A DNA stretch of 64,000 nucleotides, from the NCBI RefSeq assembly GCF_003149455.1, contig NZ_QFFK01000001.1, forward strand, positions 924,328 through 988,327, read 5' to 3'. Shown here piece after piece: positions 8,372-16,807 of the stretch. A model generated the notes under the pieces. It was not told the origin of the DNA and searched no databases. It saw only the letters and a program-made list of their open reading frames with translations. Every line of letters starts with the position of its first letter. Positions within the stretch are counted from its first letter, which is position 1. The stretch is from Chitinophaga deserti. GTDB taxonomy: Bacteria > Bacteroidota > Bacteroidia > Chitinophagales > Chitinophagaceae. A program made the translations under genes and the position numbers.

Positions 8372-9259
8372 ATGAGAGTAGATCCCTCGGAAGTAAAAAC
8401 CTCTGCGCTCCACGCGTACCTGTTGGGTGCGGTGGCACCGCGCCCGATATGCTTCGCCAGCACGATTGATGCAGACGGGCAGCCCAATCTGAGCCCCTTC
8501 AGTTTCTTCAACGTATTTGGCTCTAACCCGCCCACACTGGTATTTTCCCCTTCCCGCCGGGTGCGCGACAATACGGTTAAGCACACACTGGAAAACGTAT
8601 ATGCTACCGGCGAGGTGGTGATTAACGTGGTGAGCTATGCCATGGTGCAACAGGCATCTTTAGCAAGCTGTGAATATCCGCGTGGTATTGATGAGTTTGT
8701 AAAAGCAGGCTTCACTCCGCTGCCGTCAGAAAAGGTAAAGCCTTTCCGCGTGGCGGAAAGCCCTGTGCAAATGGAGTGTAAGGTGAAAGACATTATAGAA
8801 ACCGGTACCGGAGGCGGAGCGGGTAACCTTGTGATCTGCGAGCCCATACTGTTACATGTCAATGACAACATCCTCGATACAGATGGTAAAATAGACCCGC
8901 AAAAAATTGATCTGGTAGCGCGTATGGGAGGTGATTACTATTGCCGTGCCTCCGGCACGGCGGTATTCGAAGTAGCCAAGCCTAATACGCAACTGGGTAT
9001 AGGAGTAGATGCTTTACCGGCTTCCATCCGCCAGAGCCATGTGCTTACCGGTAACAATCTGGGCCAGCTGGGGAATGTAAATACAATGCCTCCTGTAGAC
9101 CCGGCGTTTACCGATGAGCATCTTACCAACATCATCCAGTATTTCTCCATCAATCCCGAAGAGATGGAAAAAGAACTGCACCGCTATGCCAAACAGCTCC
9201 TGGATTCCCATAAGGTGAACGAAGCCTGGCAGGTGCTACTGGCAGGCAATCAGGAATAG
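8372..9259 (+). CDS. Flavin reductase-like (FMN-binding split barrel) protein
   Basis: A 295-residue protein with the flavin reductase-like domain over about residues 12-190. The sequence begins AVAPRPICFASTIDADGQPNLSPFSFFN, the typical FMN-binding start of the split barrel. The C-terminal 100 residues are an extension found in this subgroup and end in a helical tail. It probably binds FMN and acts as a reductase or oxidoreductase partner. The 9-bp spacing to the FAH gene indicates co-transcription and suggests a shared catabolic pathway. It is the last gene before the intergenic 11-bp repeat array. Confidence 0.88.
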   Translation: MRVDPSEVKTSALHAYLLGAVAPRPICFASTIDADGQPNLSPFSFFNVFGSNPPTLVFSPSRRVRDNTVKHTLENVYATGEVVINVVSYAMVQQASLASCEYPRGIDEFVKAGFTPLPSEKVKPFRVAESPVQMECKVKDIIETGTGGGAGNLVICEPILLHVNDNILDTDGKIDPQKIDLVARMGGDYYCRASGTAVFEVAKPNTQLGIGVDALPASIRQSHVLTGNNLGQLGNVNTMPPVDPAFTDEHLTNIIQYFSINPEEMEKELHRYAKQLLDSHKVNEAWQVLLAGNQE

Positions 9260-9352
9260 GAAAGATGGTTAATTTACTATCAGAAATACCACTTTCGCCT
9301 TGGTTTAGGGGCGTTCACAAAGCACTCATTATCAATCAATTAATAACGATCC

Positions 9353-9451
9353 TTCATCCAACCTTCATCCAACCTATATCAAAAGGTATATTTTGCTGAA
9401 GGTTGGATGAAGGTTGGATGAAGGTTGGATGAAGGATTGATGAAGGATGGA
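9353..9451. repeat. 11-bp phased intergenic repeat array 1 (palindromic)
   Basis: Nine consecutive 11-bp units fill exactly 99 bp: two of TTCATCCAACC, two divergent central units (9375-9396), three of TGAAGGTTGGA, then TGAAGGATTGA and TGAAGGATGGA. The right half is the reverse complement of the left, giving a perfect 24-bp inverted repeat (9351-9374 with 9401-9424). The array lies between convergent genes, after the flavin reductase. It is too short and too variable for CRISPR. The rest of the 9260-9565 gap holds only the terminator at 9497-9544. Confidence 0.9.
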
Positions 9452-9496
9452 ACACGTTAATCCGGTACGATATTAACAGTTGGAACTGTCACAAAT

Positions 9497-9544
9497 GAAA
9501 AGGGCCATCTCCTTGTTTTACGAACATTGGAGACGGCCCTTTTC
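9497..9544. terminator. Bidirectional terminator
   Basis: A 16-bp stem with one mismatch (9497-9512 with 9529-9544), bounded by A and T runs, separates the flavin reductase gene (plus) from the DUF4197 gene (minus). Confidence 0.75.
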
Positions 9545-9565
9545 GATTATACGGGTGTGTAATAC

Positions 9566-10300
9566 TTAGTTTTTAGCGAACACCTTCTTCAGGAGGTCGG
9601 TAGTACGTGCCGCGGGATTGTTGCGGATGGCAGCTTCTTCCTTACTGATCTGGTCGAACAGGGCAGATACGGCCTTGTCTGTCACATAGCCTTTCAGATC
9701 AGGATTGAGTTTGTTGAAGGTGGTAGGCAGGCTGTTATACTTATCCGCGATTTCACCATAGTAGCGGGTAGCTGCGGTTTGATTGAGAGCGGAATCGATC
9801 ACGGGAGAGAATGCTGCAACGAGGCTGGCGGTAGTTTTCTCTTTGAAGAAGTTAGTGGCGGAGTTAGCACCACCTGTAACCAGCTTCAGGGCATCGGTAA
9901 TGGTCATTTGTTTGATGGCATTCACGAAGATGGGAGCTGCAAAGCCAACGGCCTGTTCGGCACCACGGTTGATCTGGAGGATAGCCTTATCTACCAGGCT
10001 GCCCATGCCTATGCTGCGGAGGGCTTTTTCTGCTTTGAGAGCATCGGGCGGGAGAAGCACTTTGTAGAGCTGGTTCCCGAAGAAGCCGTCCTGCTTATTA
10101 AGAAGGCCAATGCCTTTGAGAACACCTTTTTCCAGTGCTTCCTTAATACCGCCTGCTGCTTCGCCTTCTGTGACGTTAGTGCCGGTGGTGGAAGTGCTGC
10201 CGGATTTCAGGATGCTGCCCGCTTTTTTCAGGATCTGCGCATCAGCGGCAGTATGCAGGAAAAGCGCCCCTGCAAGTACAACGATAGTTTTCTTTAACAT
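9566..10300 (-). CDS. DUF4197 domain-containing secreted protein
   Basis: A 244-residue protein with a signal peptide (1-21, ending TAADAQ). The mature part is DUF4197: GIKEALEKGV near residue 52, the conserved NRGAEQAV segment near 112, and repeated short helices to the C-terminus. It is predicted periplasmic. The family is found in Bacteroidota and Proteobacteria and its function is not known. It is a single gene, convergent with the flavin reductase operon across the repeat array and terminator. Confidence 0.88.
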   Translation of the reverse strand: MLKKTIVVLAGALFLHTAADAQILKKAGSILKSGSTSTTGTNVTEGEAAGGIKEALEKGVLKGIGLLNKQDGFFGNQLYKVLLPPDALKAEKALRSIGMGSLVDKAILQINRGAEQAVGFAAPIFVNAIKQMTITDALKLVTGGANSATNFFKEKTTASLVAAFSPVIDSALNQTAATRYYGEIADKYNSLPTTFNKLNPDLKGYVTDKAVSALFDQISKEEAAIRNNPAARTTDLLKKVFAKN

Positions 10301-10351
10301 ATGATCTCTGCTGTGTTAGTTTGGTACAGGATTTCCGGGGATAAGTTCAAT

Positions 10352-11179
10352 TTATTCATGGATGGACAACAGCGGAACATTCGTATGGAATGCGATCCGT
10401 GATGTATTGCTGCGTTTGAATATGCTGTCGAATAAGCCATGCCTTTTAGGAATGATGAGCAGAAGGTCTGCTTTCTGTTCCTGTGCAAAGGATGTAACGG
10501 CATCCGGTACATTGGGCCTGTCGAGGAAATGATACTGCGGATTGTAATTATGTAACATGTTATCGAGCGCCTGATTCTCTTCCGGATGGAAGTTTTCCCG
10601 GCCTTCTTTTTGAATATTCACCACATGCAGCTCCGGCTGGAAGATATCGAGGAGCCGGGTAAGCACATCTTTACGGGTGGTTTTAGTCACTTTGCGAAGA
10701 TCGCAGGCGAATACCACTTTACGGATGGGACTAAATCCTGCATGTGTGGGCACCACTATAACGGGGTATGCAGAGGTTTTCACCACATCCACGGTGTTGG
10801 AGCCAACGAGGATCTCTTCCAGCTGGCTGCCACCGGTAATACCCATAACGATGATATCGGCCAGTTCTTCGCGGCATACCTGGTCTATACTGGCAGCGAG
10901 GAGGTGATTATCTGCACGGATATCGAGTGTTATATTGGCGGGTACGGATTGTTTGAGCTGGCTTTGCATGTTGCGGAGGCCTTCCATACTGGATGCCCGG
11001 AGGTCGTCCATATTTACCATAGGCACTGCCGTGGGGAGGTCGGGGATGGGCACGATCAGCTCATATGCATGATACAGCACGATGCGGGTAGCCCCCGTTT
11101 GTCCGGCAAGGCCGATGGCATAACGGGCTGCGTTATAAGCCGTTTCAGAAAAGTCCGTTGGTACAATGATGGTTTTCAT
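10352..11179 (-). CDS. Universal stress protein, two Usp domains in tandem
   Basis: A 275-residue protein with two UspA-like halves (about 1-145 and 150-275). The first half starts MKTIIVPTDFSETA and carries the ATP-binding signature G-x2-G-x9-G-(S/T) in GITGGSQLEEILVGSNT. The second half is more divergent and lacks a full copy of that motif. Such proteins support survival under energy or oxidative stress; the exact role is unknown. It is monocistronic, in a 198-bp divergent gap with lysS. Confidence 0.88.
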   Translation of the reverse strand: MKTIIVPTDFSETAYNAARYAIGLAGQTGATRIVLYHAYELIVPIPDLPTAVPMVNMDDLRASSMEGLRNMQSQLKQSVPANITLDIRADNHLLAASIDQVCREELADIIVMGITGGSQLEEILVGSNTVDVVKTSAYPVIVVPTHAGFSPIRKVVFACDLRKVTKTTRKDVLTRLLDIFQPELHVVNIQKEGRENFHPEENQALDNMLHNYNPQYHFLDRPNVPDAVTSFAQEQKADLLLIIPKRHGLFDSIFKRSNTSRIAFHTNVPLLSIHE

Positions 11180-11312
11180 GCCGGGTTAGTTTTTATCTGC
11201 TTAAAGGTACGCAATAACTGCACCAATCATTGAGCCGAAATCTTAAATAAATTATAAAAACAAACCATGCGGGCGCCGGGAGAAGGATGCGGCAAATGCG
11301 CCCGAAAACAAT

Positions 11313-11320
11313 TATTTTTG
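11313..11320 (+). promoter_or_regulatory. -7 promoter box of lysS
   Basis: TATTTTTG matches TAnnTTTG, 57 bp upstream of the lysS ATG. It also argues against a longer protein reading from 11267, which would start upstream of the promoter. Confidence 0.5.
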
Positions 11321-11377
11321 CGGTCTCGTAATGCCGGGGGAGGCTTATCCCCCCATAAAACAGTATTATTCACGACA

Positions 11378-12916
11378 ATGAGCGTAACTACCCAACAACA
11401 GCTGTCAGAACAGGAAATTATCCGCCGCGACAAGCTGAAAGAGCTGCAGAACCTGGGGATCGATCCGTATCCCGCCGCAGAATACCCAGTGAATGCGTAT
11501 TCTACGGATATTAAGGCCGGCTATTCGGAAGAGACGAAGGACCAGTATCAGGATGTATGCCTGGCCGGCCGTATTATGAGCACCCGCGACATGGGCAAGG
11601 CGAACTTCGCCGTTTTGCAGGATAGCAAGGGTAGAATCCAATTGTACATAAAGCGGGACGACATTTGCCCCGGAGAAGATAAGTCGCTCTACGACAACGT
11701 ATGGAAGAAACTGACTGATATCGGTGATTTCATTGGCGTGAAAGGCTATGCCTTTATTACCAAAACCGGAGAAACCTCCATTCACGTTAGGGAATTAACT
11801 ATACTGGCCAAGGCCCTCCGCCCGCTGCCTGTTGTAAAGTCGAAAGAAGGAGAAACCTTTGACGCGGTAACCGATCCCGAGTTCAAATACCGCCAGCGTT
11901 ATGCCGACCTCGTCATCAATCCCGAAGTAAAGGAAGTATTCATCAAGCGCACCCGCCTGATGCAGACCATCCGCGACTTCTATAACGGAATGGGATACCT
12001 CGAAGTGGAAACGCCGATCCTGCAAGCCATCCCCGGTGGAGCAGCGGCACGCCCCTTCATCACCCACCACAACGCACTCGATATGCCGTTGTACCTCCGC
12101 ATCGCCAACGAGCTGTACCTGAAAAGGCTCATCGTAGGCGGCTTCGAAGGTGTATTCGAATTCGCGAAGGATTTCAGAAACGAAGGGATGGACCGTACCC
12201 ACAACCCTGAGTTCACCGTAATGGAAATGTACGCAGCCTACAAGGATTACGAATGGATGATGCGCACCACCGAGCAGCTCCTCGAAAAAGTTGCCCTGAA
12301 CGTGAACGGTACCACCAAAGTAACCGTGGGTGAGCGGGAGATCGATTTTAAAGCTCCCTTCCGTCGCGTTACCATGTACGATGCCATTAAGGAACATACC
12401 GGTTTCGATATCTCCGAAATGGATGAAGCAGGTATCCGCGAGGTTTGCAAAAAACTCGATATCCATGCTGAAGCCAACCATGGTAAAGGCAAACTCATCG
12501 ATGAGATCTTCGGCGAGAAGTGTGAGCACCACTACGTACAGCCCACTTTCATAACTGATTACCCTGTTGAAATGAGTCCCCTCACCAAAAAGCACCGCTC
12601 CAAAGCAGGTGTGGTGGAACGTTTTGAGCTGATCTGCAACGGTAAAGAAATTGCCAATGCCTATTCTGAGCTGAACGACCCCATCGACCAGCGTCAGCGC
12701 TTTGAAGACCAGGTGGCACTCATGGAACGTGGCGATGATGAAGCCATGTACATCGATTACGACTTCCTCCGTTCCCTCGAATACGGTATGCCCCCTACCT
12801 CAGGTATCGGCATCGGTATAGACAGGCTCACCATGCTCATGACGAACCAGCCCTCTATCCAGGATGTGCTGTTCTTCCCGCAGATGCGCCCTGAAAAGCA
12901 ACATATTGCAGAGTAA
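11378..12916 (+). CDS. lysS: Lysyl-tRNA synthetase, class II
   Basis: A 512-residue enzyme that charges tRNA-Lys in the cytosol. An OB-fold anticodon-binding domain (about residues 60-160) is followed by the class II catalytic core. Motif 2 is visible as FRNEGMDRTHNPEFT and motif 3 as GIGIDRLTMLM near the C-terminus. The frame is open further upstream to 11267, but the ATG at 11378 (MSVTTQQQLSEQEI) gives the usual family start and lies downstream of the -7 box. A strong terminator follows. It is a single gene. Confidence 0.96.
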   Translation: MSVTTQQQLSEQEIIRRDKLKELQNLGIDPYPAAEYPVNAYSTDIKAGYSEETKDQYQDVCLAGRIMSTRDMGKANFAVLQDSKGRIQLYIKRDDICPGEDKSLYDNVWKKLTDIGDFIGVKGYAFITKTGETSIHVRELTILAKALRPLPVVKSKEGETFDAVTDPEFKYRQRYADLVINPEVKEVFIKRTRLMQTIRDFYNGMGYLEVETPILQAIPGGAAARPFITHHNALDMPLYLRIANELYLKRLIVGGFEGVFEFAKDFRNEGMDRTHNPEFTVMEMYAAYKDYEWMMRTTEQLLEKVALNVNGTTKVTVGEREIDFKAPFRRVTMYDAIKEHTGFDISEMDEAGIREVCKKLDIHAEANHGKGKLIDEIFGEKCEHHYVQPTFITDYPVEMSPLTKKHRSKAGVVERFELICNGKEIANAYSELNDPIDQRQRFEDQVALMERGDDEAMYIDYDFLRSLEYGMPPTSGIGIGIDRLTMLMTNQPSIQDVLFFPQMRPEKQHIAE

Positions 12917-12935
12917 CCGTATGATTTTCAATAGC

Positions 12936-12967
12936 AAGCCCTGCGCCATGGCGCAGGGCTTTTTTTT
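12936..12967 (+). terminator. Intrinsic terminator of lysS
   Basis: An 11-bp GC-rich palindromic stem (AGCCCTGCGCC with GGCGCAGGGCT) is followed by eight T, 20 bp after the stop codon. Confidence 0.9.
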
Positions 12968-13062
12968 AGAGGGTTTCAACAAAGACGGTTTCGGTCAATA
13001 AGCAAGTCAGTATCAGTTGAACAAAAGCGGGCCGGCTTCGTTAACAAGAAAACCCTCGTCAT

Positions 13063-13449
13063 ATGCGTATCCACATACCCACTTTCGTAGCCGTAGTATT
13101 ATTCGCTATTGTTTTATTGTTCCTGGGCATTGTTCACCTGGTAAACGCTGAGGTTATCCTGCCGCTGGTAACCCGCCTGCCCATTCCCGGAGGCATCTTC
13201 TGGGTGTATTTCACCGGCATCGCCTTAATACTGGCCGGTTTCTCCATCATCCTGAACATATGGGCCAAGCCGGCCTGTTACCTGCTGGCACTGATGGTTT
13301 TCATTATCATCCTCACCGTACACATGCCGTCGCTCGTTGGCGGCAATCTGAATGCGCCCATTAATATCATCAGGGATTTCGGATTTATTGCCGCAGCCAT
13401 CATTATCGGCAACATCCGGACACATATCAGGCAGCTGGGCCAGCTGTAG
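13063..13449 (+). CDS. Four-helix membrane protein, DoxX-like
   Basis: A 128-residue hydrophobic protein with four predicted membrane helices (about 7-28, 42-64, 70-88 and 100-117). The VYFTGIALILAG and HMPSL segments fit the DoxX-like group of small membrane proteins. No catalytic residues are evident, and a role in thiol or quinone chemistry, as proposed for some DoxX proteins, would be speculation. It lies between lysS and the DPP4 gene with its own upstream gap. Confidence 0.75.
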   Translation: MRIHIPTFVAVVLFAIVLLFLGIVHLVNAEVILPLVTRLPIPGGIFWVYFTGIALILAGFSIILNIWAKPACYLLALMVFIIILTVHMPSLVGGNLNAPINIIRDFGFIAAAIIIGNIRTHIRQLGQL

Positions 13450-13469
13450 AAATAACCGGCCCTGTGCCT

Positions 13470-13520
13470 GATAACCATATCCTATGAAAAACCATACGGT
13501 AAGGTACGCGCCATGCATAC
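13470..13520 (-). repeat. Decayed fifth copy of the small RNA unit
   Basis: The minus strand keeps GGTTTTTCATAGGATATGG, five bases after a box-like TACCTTAC, as in the intact copies. The AGAAT-loop terminator and the 21-bp direct repeats are missing. It lies between the DoxX-like gene and the DPP4 gene, and is best read as a relic or partial copy. Confidence 0.5.
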
Positions 13521-13671
13521 CCCACTGCAGCACCGTTTCACGGACGCGCGGTTCCACCGCATAACCGGTAGTTTTCTGTAAACCACTGGTATAATTGATT
13601 GTCATAATTGATAATTGATCTTTATTTTCGCTTCCGTGCCGGAAAATACCGGCTTCAACCTGTCAATAATT

Positions 13672-15807
13672 ATGAGAAATATGCACAAGTCCATTCCGGC
13701 ATGGACAGCCGGCCTGTGTCTTTTGGCCGCTTTGCCAACTTCAGCGCAGGAAAAGAAAATGCTCTCTTTCGACCAGATCTTCACCAGGCCCGTTTCCATT
13801 ACTGAACAGCTCCCCGGCATCAGAGGCTGGGCCGATAAGACGCATTACATCGAAATGCGGAACGGGAAGCAGGTAGCTGTAGACGTTAAAACCGGTTCAG
13901 ATGCGCCTTACACGCCACCACCTGCCACTGGCAGCACGGTAAACGTGAAGGATAACGACATTTATCTGCAACGTCCGGACGGGAGCGCACCCATCCGCCT
14001 CACCACCACGGAAGCCGAAGAAAAGAACCCCACGCTTTCTCCCGACGAAAAATACGTGGCCTTCACCCGCAATAATAACCTGTATGCCATCGAAGTGGCT
14101 TCACAGAAAGAAATTCAATATACCACCGATGGTACCGATGTGATCTACAACGGCTGGGCATCCTGGGTATACTACGAAGAAATCCTCGGGCGCCCTTCGC
14201 GCTACAGAGCTTTCTGGTGGAGCCCCGACAGCCGGAAGATCGCTTTCATGCGGTTTGACGATACCCGTGTTCCCGTATTCCCCATCTATAGCGAAAAAGG
14301 CCAGCACGGCTATCTCGAAAATACCCGCTACCCCAAAGCCGGCGATCCCAATCCGGAAGTACGCCTTGGAGTAGTGCCCGTAGACGGTGGTAAAATTACC
14401 TGGGCCGATTTCAATGAAAAAGACGACCAGTATTTCGGCCAGCCTTTCTGGACGCCCGATGGCTCCGCCCTGTGGGCACAATGGATGCCACGCGACCAGA
14501 ACCAGCTCTTCATTTACGCGATCGACTCCAACACCGGAGCCAAGAAAGTAGTGTATGAAGAACAACAGAAAACCTGGATCGACTGGTTTACCGATATCTA
14601 CTTCCTGCAGAACGGCAAAGGATTTATCGTAAAAAGCGATAAAACCGGCTGGGATCACCTCTACCTTCATAACATGGACGGCAGCCTGAATAAGCAGTTG
14701 ACTTCGGGTAACTGGCGCGTAAAGGATATGCTGCAGATCAATGAAAAGAAAGGCACTATCTATTTTACCGCCCGTAAAGAAGCCAGCACCCGTTACGACC
14801 TCTACAAAACCGACCTGAAAGGCAGCGCACCGCAGCGCCTCACTTTTGGTGATTTCAGCCATAATGTGATGCTTGCGCCCGAAGGCGACTGGTTTATTAC
14901 CTCTTACAGCAACCTGAACACCCCTACGCGCATAGCCCTCGTATCTGACAAGGGTAAGGTGGCAAGGGAGCTGGGTAATGCCCGCGGAGCCACGTACGAC
15001 AGCTACCGCCTGGCACCCACAGAGCTGAAAACTTACACTACCCGCGATGGCCTGGTGCTGCCGATCACTATTCAGTGGCCCTTTGATATGCAGGCAGGTA
15101 AAAAATACCCTGTGCTGATCTCTATCTACGGCGGGCCGGATGCCGGTTCCATCTACGATACCTGGAAACCTAACCTTTCCGGCCAGTGGTTTGCACAGGA
15201 AGGTCTTATTCAGGTGGTGATCGACAACCGAGCTGCAGGCCACCTTGGCAAAATGGGGATGAACTACATCCACCGCCAGCTGGGTAAATATGAAATTGAG
15301 GATTACATGGATGCTGCCCGGTGGCTGGCTACCCAACCCGGTGTGGATGCCTCACGTATGGGCATCACAGGAGGCAGCTACGGCGGTTATATGAGCGCAA
15401 TGGCACTTACCTATGGTGCGGAGGTTTTCACGCACGGAATCGCCAATTTCAGCGTTACCGACTGGCAGCTTTACGACAGTCACTACACCGAACGTTATAT
15501 GGACCTTCCGAAAGATAACCGTGAAGGCTACAAGATAACTTCTGTAATTACGCATGCCGACAAACTGAAGGGCCTGCTGCGTATCGTTCATGGTACCATG
15601 GACGATAACGTGCATTTGCAGAACTCCATCCAGCTGGTGGATAAGCTGGAAGACCTCGGCAAACACTTCGAGTTTATGGTGTACCCCGGCGAGCGCCATG
15701 GGTGGGGCGGGCCTAAAGCCACGCATTCCCGGAACGAGAACTACCGTTTCTACTATCAGAACCTGCTGCAGAAGCCGCTGCCCAAATTATTCCAGGGCAC
15801 CAACTAA
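13672..15807 (+). CDS. Dipeptidyl peptidase IV (S9 family serine peptidase)
   Basis: A 711-residue periplasmic or surface prolyl dipeptidase with a signal peptide (1-26). The beta-propeller domain (DPPIV_N, about 100-460) precedes the alpha/beta hydrolase domain. The catalytic triad is visible: S569 in GGSYGGY, D644 in GTMDDNVH and H676 in GERHGWGG. A YEE motif for substrate N-terminus binding (VYYEEILGRPSR) is present. Such enzymes release X-Pro dipeptides from peptides. The frame is open from 13615, but the ATG at 13672 gives the proper signal peptide. A terminator follows. Confidence 0.95.
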   Translation: MRNMHKSIPAWTAGLCLLAALPTSAQEKKMLSFDQIFTRPVSITEQLPGIRGWADKTHYIEMRNGKQVAVDVKTGSDAPYTPPPATGSTVNVKDNDIYLQRPDGSAPIRLTTTEAEEKNPTLSPDEKYVAFTRNNNLYAIEVASQKEIQYTTDGTDVIYNGWASWVYYEEILGRPSRYRAFWWSPDSRKIAFMRFDDTRVPVFPIYSEKGQHGYLENTRYPKAGDPNPEVRLGVVPVDGGKITWADFNEKDDQYFGQPFWTPDGSALWAQWMPRDQNQLFIYAIDSNTGAKKVVYEEQQKTWIDWFTDIYFLQNGKGFIVKSDKTGWDHLYLHNMDGSLNKQLTSGNWRVKDMLQINEKKGTIYFTARKEASTRYDLYKTDLKGSAPQRLTFGDFSHNVMLAPEGDWFITSYSNLNTPTRIALVSDKGKVARELGNARGATYDSYRLAPTELKTYTTRDGLVLPITIQWPFDMQAGKKYPVLISIYGGPDAGSIYDTWKPNLSGQWFAQEGLIQVVIDNRAAGHLGKMGMNYIHRQLGKYEIEDYMDAARWLATQPGVDASRMGITGGSYGGYMSAMALTYGAEVFTHGIANFSVTDWQLYDSHYTERYMDLPKDNREGYKITSVITHADKLKGLLRIVHGTMDDNVHLQNSIQLVDKLEDLGKHFEFMVYPGERHGWGGPKATHSRNENYRFYYQNLLQKPLPKLFQGTN

Positions 15808-15830
15808 TGCCAGGGGCATAAAGTCATAAC

Positions 15831-15862
15831 AACGGGCTGGCCGGTATACGGTCAGCCCGTTC
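15831..15862 (+). terminator. Intrinsic terminator of the DPP4 gene
   Basis: A 12-bp stem (AACGGGCTGGCC with GGTCAGCCCGTT, one mismatch) lies 24 bp after the stop codon, followed by a short T-rich stretch. Confidence 0.7.
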
Positions 15863-15929
15863 TCATTTCAGGGGCTTCCCGGGCTTCCTGCCAGCCTTTT
15901 TACGGCTAACTCCGGGGTTGCTGCATCTA

Positions 15930-16061
15930 TACTGTATGTATACCGAAAGGGTACTTTATGTATATTTTTCAGCCCTATCCCGCTACAGTAGCGGGTTCAG
16001 TACCGTTTTATATACATTAAACCCTCTTTAACCCTTCTTTAAGGCAGGAGTAAGCCTACAG
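15930..16061. repeat. 11-bp phased intergenic repeat array 4
   Basis: The region divides into 12 units of 11 bp in one phase. Related units are TACTGTATGTA (15930) and TACTTTATGTA (15952), then TAAACCCTCTT (16018) and TAACCCTTCTT (16029), with TAAGGCAGGAG and TAAGCCTACAG after them. The two outer blocks are inverted relative to each other (GGGTACTTTATGTATA against TATACATTAAACCC). It is more degenerate than the other arrays. Bases 16062-16283 hold nothing I can name, except two copies of GTGAAGCGG 32 bp apart (16192, 16224). Confidence 0.65.
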
Positions 16062-16283
16062 TATAACTGCATTTAACGGCACAAATCCTCCCGTTACCTG
16101 TTTTACTGATATGCACATCCTGTGAAAGTATGGGGAGTACAGCATGCTGATAGTATGGATGTAATAGTTTGCCAAGATGTGGTGAAGCGGAGATACCTTA
16201 TCACTAATCGTAATATAACTGTAGTGAAGCGGTCTGGCTATTAAGAGAGGGATAAGGAAAGTAAAAGGGAAAGATGCGCATAA

Positions 16284-16317
16284 AAAAAGAGCTGACCGTT
16301 TCGGATCAGCTCTTTTT
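16284..16317. terminator. Terminator-like hairpin
   Basis: A 12-bp stem (AAAAAGAGCTGA with TCAGCTCTTTTT) with A and T flanks can act on either strand. On the minus strand it backs up the terminator of small RNA copy B; on the plus strand it would end an unknown transcript. Confidence 0.65.
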
Positions 16318-16343
16318 GCTATTACAGCAAATGACTTAGGGGC

Positions 16344-16480
16344 AAAAAAACAGGGCTGCAAGAATACAGCCCCGAAAAATTTTAACCATATCTTTATTGA
16401 AAAACCTGTTACAAATTTCCATAATTTAGAAACAACTCCCATCTGCAAATTAGCGAACGCTATATTTTTTCCAGTTAACG
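16344..16480 (-). ncRNA. Putative small RNA unit, copy B (divergent)
   Basis: The minus strand has repeats CGTTAACT (16473-16480) and CGTTCGCT (16452-16459) 21 bp apart, then a -7-like box GAAATTTG (16412-16419), five bases, and GG at 16406. The core differs (TTTTTCAATAAAGATATGG). The terminator stem is GGGCTG/CAGCCC (16353-16372) around the same AAGAAT loop as the other copies, with seven T. The changed stem stays fully paired, which supports an RNA structure. The predicted RNA is about 60 nt. A minus-strand open frame over 16056-16544 crosses two terminators and is not credible as protein. Confidence 0.55.
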
Positions 16481-16616
16481 TATAGAAAATCCCCCTGAAC
16501 GATAAAAGCAGTGAATGGAAAAATGGCCGCATCGGGCCGGGCAAATAAATCAGTAAGTAAAATTGTTATATGATGTTGTAACGGCGAATATGCCGCGAAT
16601 GGCGCTATGGGAAAAG

Positions 16617-16748
16617 AAAAAAGGCGGTAAGAATACCGCCCTTGTAATAATTTTAACCATATCCTATGAAAAACCTAAGTCAAAGATAAGGCGGTTCTTT
16701 TCCTTCGCAAGTGCATTTCCGTGAACGCATGGTTTTAGTTCGTGAAGC
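16617..16748 (-). ncRNA. Putative small RNA unit, copy C (best formed)
   Basis: The minus strand has repeats GCTTCACG (16741-16748) and CGTTCACG (16720-16727) 21 bp apart, 31 bp, a consensus -7 box TATCTTTG (16681-16688) and a TTG 19 bp upstream of the box. Five bases later the conserved RNA start GG (16675) begins the core TTTTTCATAGGATATGG. The terminator is GGCGGTA/TACCGCC (16623-16640) with six T. The predicted RNA is about 59 nt. It lies downstream of csaA on the same strand. The function is unknown. Confidence 0.65.
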
Positions 16749-16807
16749 GCAAAAAACCGTCTTTTTGTTATTATATTAATAATTTCTTCATATTATAAAT
16801 TATCATC

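Noticed and set aside
9353..9451. CRISPR array
   Set aside because: Units are 11 bp with no spacers, two orientations and no cas genes nearby. The same holds for the other three arrays.
13225..13605. A 126-residue minus-strand frame opposite the DoxX-like gene
   Set aside because: It overlaps a clear membrane protein gene and the decayed RNA unit; no domain is visible.
14101..15336. A 411-residue frame opposite the DPP4 gene
   Set aside because: The DPP4 gene has a full catalytic triad and normal length; the opposite frame has no recognisable feature and is a codon-bias shadow.
16056..16544. A 162-residue minus-strand frame over small RNA copy B
   Set aside because: It runs through two intrinsic terminators and array 4, and its resemblance to the 914-1174 frame comes only from the shared RNA unit.
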